Origin: Lachnospiraceae bacterium
Lineage (GTDB): Bacteria > Bacillota_A > Clostridia > Lachnospirales > Lachnospiraceae
Direction: 5' to 3'
NCBI GenBank assembly: GCA_017613595.1
Contig: JAGADM010000071.1
Span: 1 to 8,004 of the forward strand
DNA length: 8,004 nucleotides
Shown here: positions 5,695 to 8,004 of the stretch, one piece after another
How the letters are laid out: each line of letters opens with the position of its first letter
How positions within the stretch are numbered: position 1 is the first letter of the stretch
The notes under the pieces: generated by a model
Told to the model about the DNA's origin: nothing
Seen by the model: the letters and a program-made list of their open reading frames with translations, nothing else
Database searches by the model: none
Translations under genes and position numbers: made by a program

Positions 5695-6345
5695 ATGAAG
5701 AAAGCAGGGCCTGTTTTAGCAATTATTATTCTTGTTGCGTCGTTCGGAATTGCCGCATTTGTGGGCGGCAGGATGGTATATCTGAACAAGAATCCGCATA
5801 TTTACGGCAAATCAGACAGTCTTTCAGAGTATAAGTCGGAGTGGGTTGCGACGAAAATCGTTTCCGCGTACACGGAGCCGATCTGCGAGATCAAGCACAC
5901 TTTCAGTTATGTGATTCCGACCGGAACGGAATACTATTACATGGCGTTAACGGAGGACAATGTCGTGATTGTAATCCGCGCCGGGAAGAAATGGCTTGAG
6001 AAGAATTTCGACGCGGACGGAAATCCGAAGAACGGTCCGCTCGCGCTTTCCGGTTATGTCCGCAAACTGTCGGACGACCCGCTGATTGTTGTCAGAAAGA
6101 TAAAGCTTGATGTACGTTTTGAGAAGGAATACTTCCTTGACGCGGACGGTTTTCTGAACGGAATCCTTCTGCTGATCTTCGGACTGCTGCCGGTTGTCAT
6201 GGGCGTTGTGATCGGGGTTCTCTATAGGGCGGGAGTTCTCAATATGGAACTTCATGAGAGCGGAGCCAAGATATTCTTCATCATCTTCTTCGTTCTGATC
6301 ATCGGAGAGATCGGGCTGATGCTCCATGTGTTCTCGATGTTTTAA
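5695..6345 (+). CDS. Unrecognised three-helix membrane protein
   Basis: This is a 216-residue protein that I cannot assign to a characterised family. Hydrophobic segments suggest three membrane helices: about 6-27 ('VLAIIILVASFGIAAFVGG'), 154-176 ('LNGILLLIFGLLPVVMGVVI') and 192-212 ('KIFFIIFFVLIIGEIGLML'). The loop of about 125 residues between helices 1 and 2 is soluble and beta-rich in pattern. It has alternating hydrophobic strands ('EYYYMALTEDNVVIVIRAGK', 79-98) and a 'GPLALSGYVRKLSDDP' stretch (114-129) that could be a small OB-like or sensor-type fold. There is no clear catalytic motif, cysteine pair or lipobox. AGGAGA at 5681-5686, 8 bases before the ATG, fixes the start. It has its own promoter and terminator, so it appears to be a single-gene unit unrelated to hsp20. 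The gene is real; the function is unknown. Confidence 0.8.
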   Translation: MKKAGPVLAIIILVASFGIAAFVGGRMVYLNKNPHIYGKSDSLSEYKSEWVATKIVSAYTEPICEIKHTFSYVIPTGTEYYYMALTEDNVVIVIRAGKKWLEKNFDADGNPKNGPLALSGYVRKLSDDPLIVVRKIKLDVRFEKEYFLDADGFLNGILLLIFGLLPVVMGVVIGVLYRAGVLNMELHESGAKIFFIIFFVLIIGEIGLMLHVFSMF

Positions 6346-6431
6346 TCTTTTACGGGCATAAGAAAATGAAACGTTTCAGCCGGATGCTGATGCAGAAAAC
6401 AGGGTTCAGCCGGGCGTTGAAATATGAAAAC

Positions 6432-6464
6432 AAGCCCTCTGCCGTAACAGGCGGAGGGCTTTTC
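6432..6464. terminator. Bidirectional terminator between membrane-protein gene and dinB
   Basis: A 12-base stem has arms at 6432-6443 (aagccctctgcc) and 6450-6461 (ggcggagggctt), with one G-U pair and a 6-base loop. The plus-strand tail is TTTTCC; on the minus strand the hairpin is followed by a TTGTTTTC run. It lies 86 bases after the membrane-protein stop and 48 bases beyond the stop of convergent dinB, so it can serve both. Confidence 0.83.
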
Positions 6465-6511
6465 CGTGTTTCAGGTTATCTTTTACGTCGGATCCGAGGT
6501 TGTATTTCAAA

Positions 6512-7711
6512 CTATCCCTTCTTCTCAATCCCCGAGCCGCGCTTCAGGCTTCCTTTACCGAAACGGTCGAGAATGTCGTCCATCGTGCGGTCCATCTTCT
6601 GGCGCTTCTCCCGGAGGACGTTATCTTCGGGGAAGAGGGAGAGCTGGGTGACGGTATCCTTTGTCACATCATTCAGCGCGATGCCGATGAGACGGAGAGG
6701 CGTCTTTCCGTCCCATAATCCGCGGAGCAGCTGCTTGCCGGTTTCGAAGATTTCTACGGAGATGTCGGTCGGCTCGTCTAACTTCTTCTGATGCGAGCGT
6801 GTCTTAAAGTCCAGGTAGCGGACGGTGACCGAAATGCAGGTCGTGCGCATGCCGTCGCGCCGGAGCCGCTTCGACACCCGGTCGGTCTGGTTTAAAAGGA
6901 TGCGGTCCGCACGCTCGTAGTCGGAGATATCCTCTTCCTCGGTCGTGACGATGCTGTAGCTTTTCGCGTCGCCGTATTCTTCGGTAACCTCGCTGGTGTC
7001 CTCGCCGTTCGCGGAACGGTGCAGGAATTCGCCGCCCTTCTCGCCCATCAGTTTCTTAAGGTCGTCAAGGTTCGCAGCGGCCAGTTCGCCGATCGTATAG
7101 ATGCCGCCGTTGTTGAGGCGCTCGGCGGATGCTTTGCCGCAGTATAAAAGGTCGCGGACGGGAAGCGGCCACATCTTCGCGGGTATCTCTTCGCGGAAAA
7201 GGGTATGTACCTTGTCGGGCTTTTCGAAATCACCCGCCATCTTCGCGAGCAGCTTGTTCGGACCGATGCCGATATTGACTGTGAAGCCGAGTTCGTTTTT
7301 GATACGGTCTTTGATCTCGTAAGCTGTCTTGACCGGGTCGGGATAGATACGGTTCGTACCGGTCATATCAAGAAAGACTTCATCGATCGAGTATTCCTCA
7401 ACCACGGGAGCGTAGCTTCGGCATATATCCTTGAATGCCTTTGAGCACTGCCGGTACCAGAGGAAGTCCGGTGGTTCGACGATCAGCGTAGGGCATTTGC
7501 GCAGGGCAAGAGAAACCGGCTCCGCCGTTTCGATTTTGAACTGCTTTGCGGGGATGGATTTGGCAAGTACGATGCCGCTTCTTGTACCCGTCTCGCCGCC
7601 GATGCAGGACGGAACAAGGCGCAGGTCGGACAGGCCGTTTTGAAGCCTCTTGACGGAGGTCCAGGACAGAAAAGCGCTGTTTACATCGACATGAAATATC
7701 AGACGTTCCAT
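6512..7711 (-). CDS. dinB: Y-family DNA polymerase (DNA polymerase IV, DinB-like)
   Basis: This is a low-fidelity polymerase that copies past damaged bases. From the chosen ATG it has 399 residues. The palm carries 'HVDVNSAFLSW' (7-17), with metal-binding Asp9 and the likely steric-gate Phe14 that excludes ribonucleotides. The second metal site is in 'YSIDEVFLD' (107-115: Asp110, Glu111). 'NIGIGPNKLLAKMAGDFEKP' (146-165) is typical of the family. A helix-hairpin-helix thumb region follows (about 189-211), then the little-finger domain (about 250-350) and a beta-clamp binding motif 'QLSLF' (356-360). The frame runs 27 bases further upstream, but the ATG at 7709-7711 starts the family-like N-terminus and has AAAGGAGG 4 bases ahead; the more upstream start would place that ribosome site inside the coding region. 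No Bacillus-type LexA box (GAAC-N4-GTTC) is visible in the 157 bases before it. Confidence 0.94.
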   Translation of the reverse strand: MERLIFHVDVNSAFLSWTSVKRLQNGLSDLRLVPSCIGGETGTRSGIVLAKSIPAKQFKIETAEPVSLALRKCPTLIVEPPDFLWYRQCSKAFKDICRSYAPVVEEYSIDEVFLDMTGTNRIYPDPVKTAYEIKDRIKNELGFTVNIGIGPNKLLAKMAGDFEKPDKVHTLFREEIPAKMWPLPVRDLLYCGKASAERLNNGGIYTIGELAAANLDDLKKLMGEKGGEFLHRSANGEDTSEVTEEYGDAKSYSIVTTEEEDISDYERADRILLNQTDRVSKRLRRDGMRTTCISVTVRYLDFKTRSHQKKLDEPTDISVEIFETGKQLLRGLWDGKTPLRLIGIALNDVTKDTVTQLSLFPEDNVLREKRQKMDRTMDDILDRFGKGSLKRGSGIEKKG

Positions 7712-7744
7712 GAGACCTCCTTTCCGCGTATAACGCATGTGAAT

Positions 7745-7801
7745 GAAAATGTACTGCGTCCGCGCTTATGCATATGATGGAAAATGTACGGCTGCGTCCG
7801 C
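7745..7801. repeat. Two-copy direct repeat upstream of dinB
   Basis: GAAAATGTAC followed by TGCGTCCGC occurs at 7745-7763 and again at 7780-7801. The second copy has three extra bases (GGC) between the two blocks, and the copies start 35 bases apart. The second copy runs into a 7-base inverted repeat, GTCCGCC (7796-7802) and GGCGGAC (7814-7820). The region is non-coding and lies 34-90 bases before the dinB start, so a regulator-binding role is possible but unproven. Confidence 0.5.
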
Positions 7802-7870
7802 CGGCTGAATGAAGGCGGACACCGAAACCGTCAAGTTATCAAAAAGCGCCGGAATTCCTTCCGTGATATG

Positions 7871-7908
7871 TACCCTCTTTACTGGACAACCAGTAAGGAG
7901 GGTATTTT
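7871..7908 (+). promoter_or_regulatory. Hairpin sequestering the transposase ribosome binding site
   Basis: A 15-base stem has arms at 7871-7885 (taccctctttactgg) and 7890-7904 (ccagtaaggagggta), one G-U pair, and a 4-base loop ACAA, followed by TTTT (7905-7908). The right arm contains the AAGGAGGG that serves the transposase ATG at 7910. It could act both as a terminator for incoming transcripts and as a block to translation of read-through RNA. Confidence 0.7.
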
Positions 7909-7909
7909 C

Positions 7910-8004
7910 ATGCGTTATAGCTACGAGTTTAAAAGAAAATGTGTTGAGTTGTATCGTCAAGGTCAGTGGCCTGAGACGCCGGAAGGGATTAAGGATCCCG
8001 AGAA
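7910..8004 (+). CDS. IS3-family transposase OrfA, N-terminal fragment (runs off window)
   Basis: Only the first 31 residues are visible, beginning 'MRYSYEFKRKCVELYRQGQW' and continuing 'PETPEGIKDPE'. This matches the start of IS150-like OrfA proteins, which are helix-turn-helix DNA-binding proteins that recognise the element's ends and are usually joined to the OrfB integrase by a -1 frameshift. AAGGAGGG (7895-7902), 7 bases before the ATG, fixes the start, but it lies in the right arm of a strong hairpin. AT content is higher here than in the neighbouring core genes, in line with a mobile origin. The family call rests on a short stretch and on the IS-like end just upstream. Confidence 0.72.
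   Translation, partial: MRYSYEFKRKCVELYRQGQWPETPEGIKDPE

Larger units (their letters stand above)
7869..8004 (+). mobile_element. Left end of an IS3-family (IS150-like) insertion sequence, truncated by window
   Basis: The proposed left boundary is at TGTACCC (7869-7875): IS3-family ends begin with TG, and the following 'CTGGACAA' resembles the 'TTGGACAA' seen just inside IS150-group ends. A hairpin and a transposase OrfA start follow within 42 bases, as expected for an IS end. The right end, second reading frame and target duplication lie outside the window, so the exact boundary is inferred. Confidence 0.65.

Noticed and set aside
5529..5834. Plus-strand open frame of 101 codons after hsp20
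   Set aside because: It runs through the hsp20 terminator and the next promoter, and overlaps the membrane-protein gene in another frame; no ribosome site.
6366..6791. Plus-strand open frame of 141 codons over the dinB 3' end
   Set aside because: It passes through a strong terminator and is antisense to dinB; no supporting motif.
7712..7868. Search for a LexA/SOS box or clear sigma-A promoter for dinB
   Set aside because: No GAAC-N4-GTTC site was found. A TTGACG on the dinB strand lacks a suitable -10 at the right distance, and a TTATAC near the start lacks a -35, so no promoter is called.
7766..7960. Minus-strand open frame crossing the IS boundary
   Set aside because: It spans non-coding repeats and the transposase start on the other strand; no ribosome site or family features.

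Overview
The window looks like an ordinary chromosomal segment of a Gram-positive anaerobe of the Clostridia, most likely Lachnospiraceae. This rests on the gene order DUF1385 protein - prmC - prfA, strong AAGGAGG-type ribosome binding sites, the '[15 protein letters not shown]' form of release factor 1, and a CIRCE/HrcA heat-shock element. Base composition is moderate to fairly high in GC and even across the core genes. The only clear sign of transfer is the start of an insertion sequence at the right edge.

Layout: positions 1-3412 hold a tightly packed plus-strand operon. It contains the C-terminal part of a DUF1385 membrane protein, prmC (methyltransferase acting on release factors), prfA (its substrate, RF1) and a SpoU/TrmH-family RNA 2'-O-methyltransferase. 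The common theme is translation termination and RNA modification. A terminator that can work in both directions (3418-3446) separates this operon from a convergent minus-strand PlsY-family acyltransferase. The plsY-like gene is divergent from a TetR-family regulator gene (4214-4930), and the region between them holds a long inverted repeat that could be the regulator's operator.

Directly after the tetR stop codon lies a perfect CIRCE operator with a sigma-A promoter whose -35 box sits in the CIRCE spacer. It drives a small heat-shock protein (Hsp20). The hsp20 leader contains a UCCUCC element that can pair either with an upstream GGAGGA or with the Shine-Dalgarno sequence. After a terminator, a separate promoter precedes an unrecognised three-helix membrane protein. 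This gene converges on a Y-family DNA polymerase (DinB-like) gene on the minus strand, with another bidirectional terminator between them.

Upstream of dinB there is a two-copy direct repeat and then the left end of an IS3-family (IS150-like) element. Its transposase OrfA runs off the window, and its ribosome binding site is buried in a hairpin. I found no CRISPR array, tRNA, rRNA, phage or clearly new multi-gene system. The most interesting signals are regulatory.
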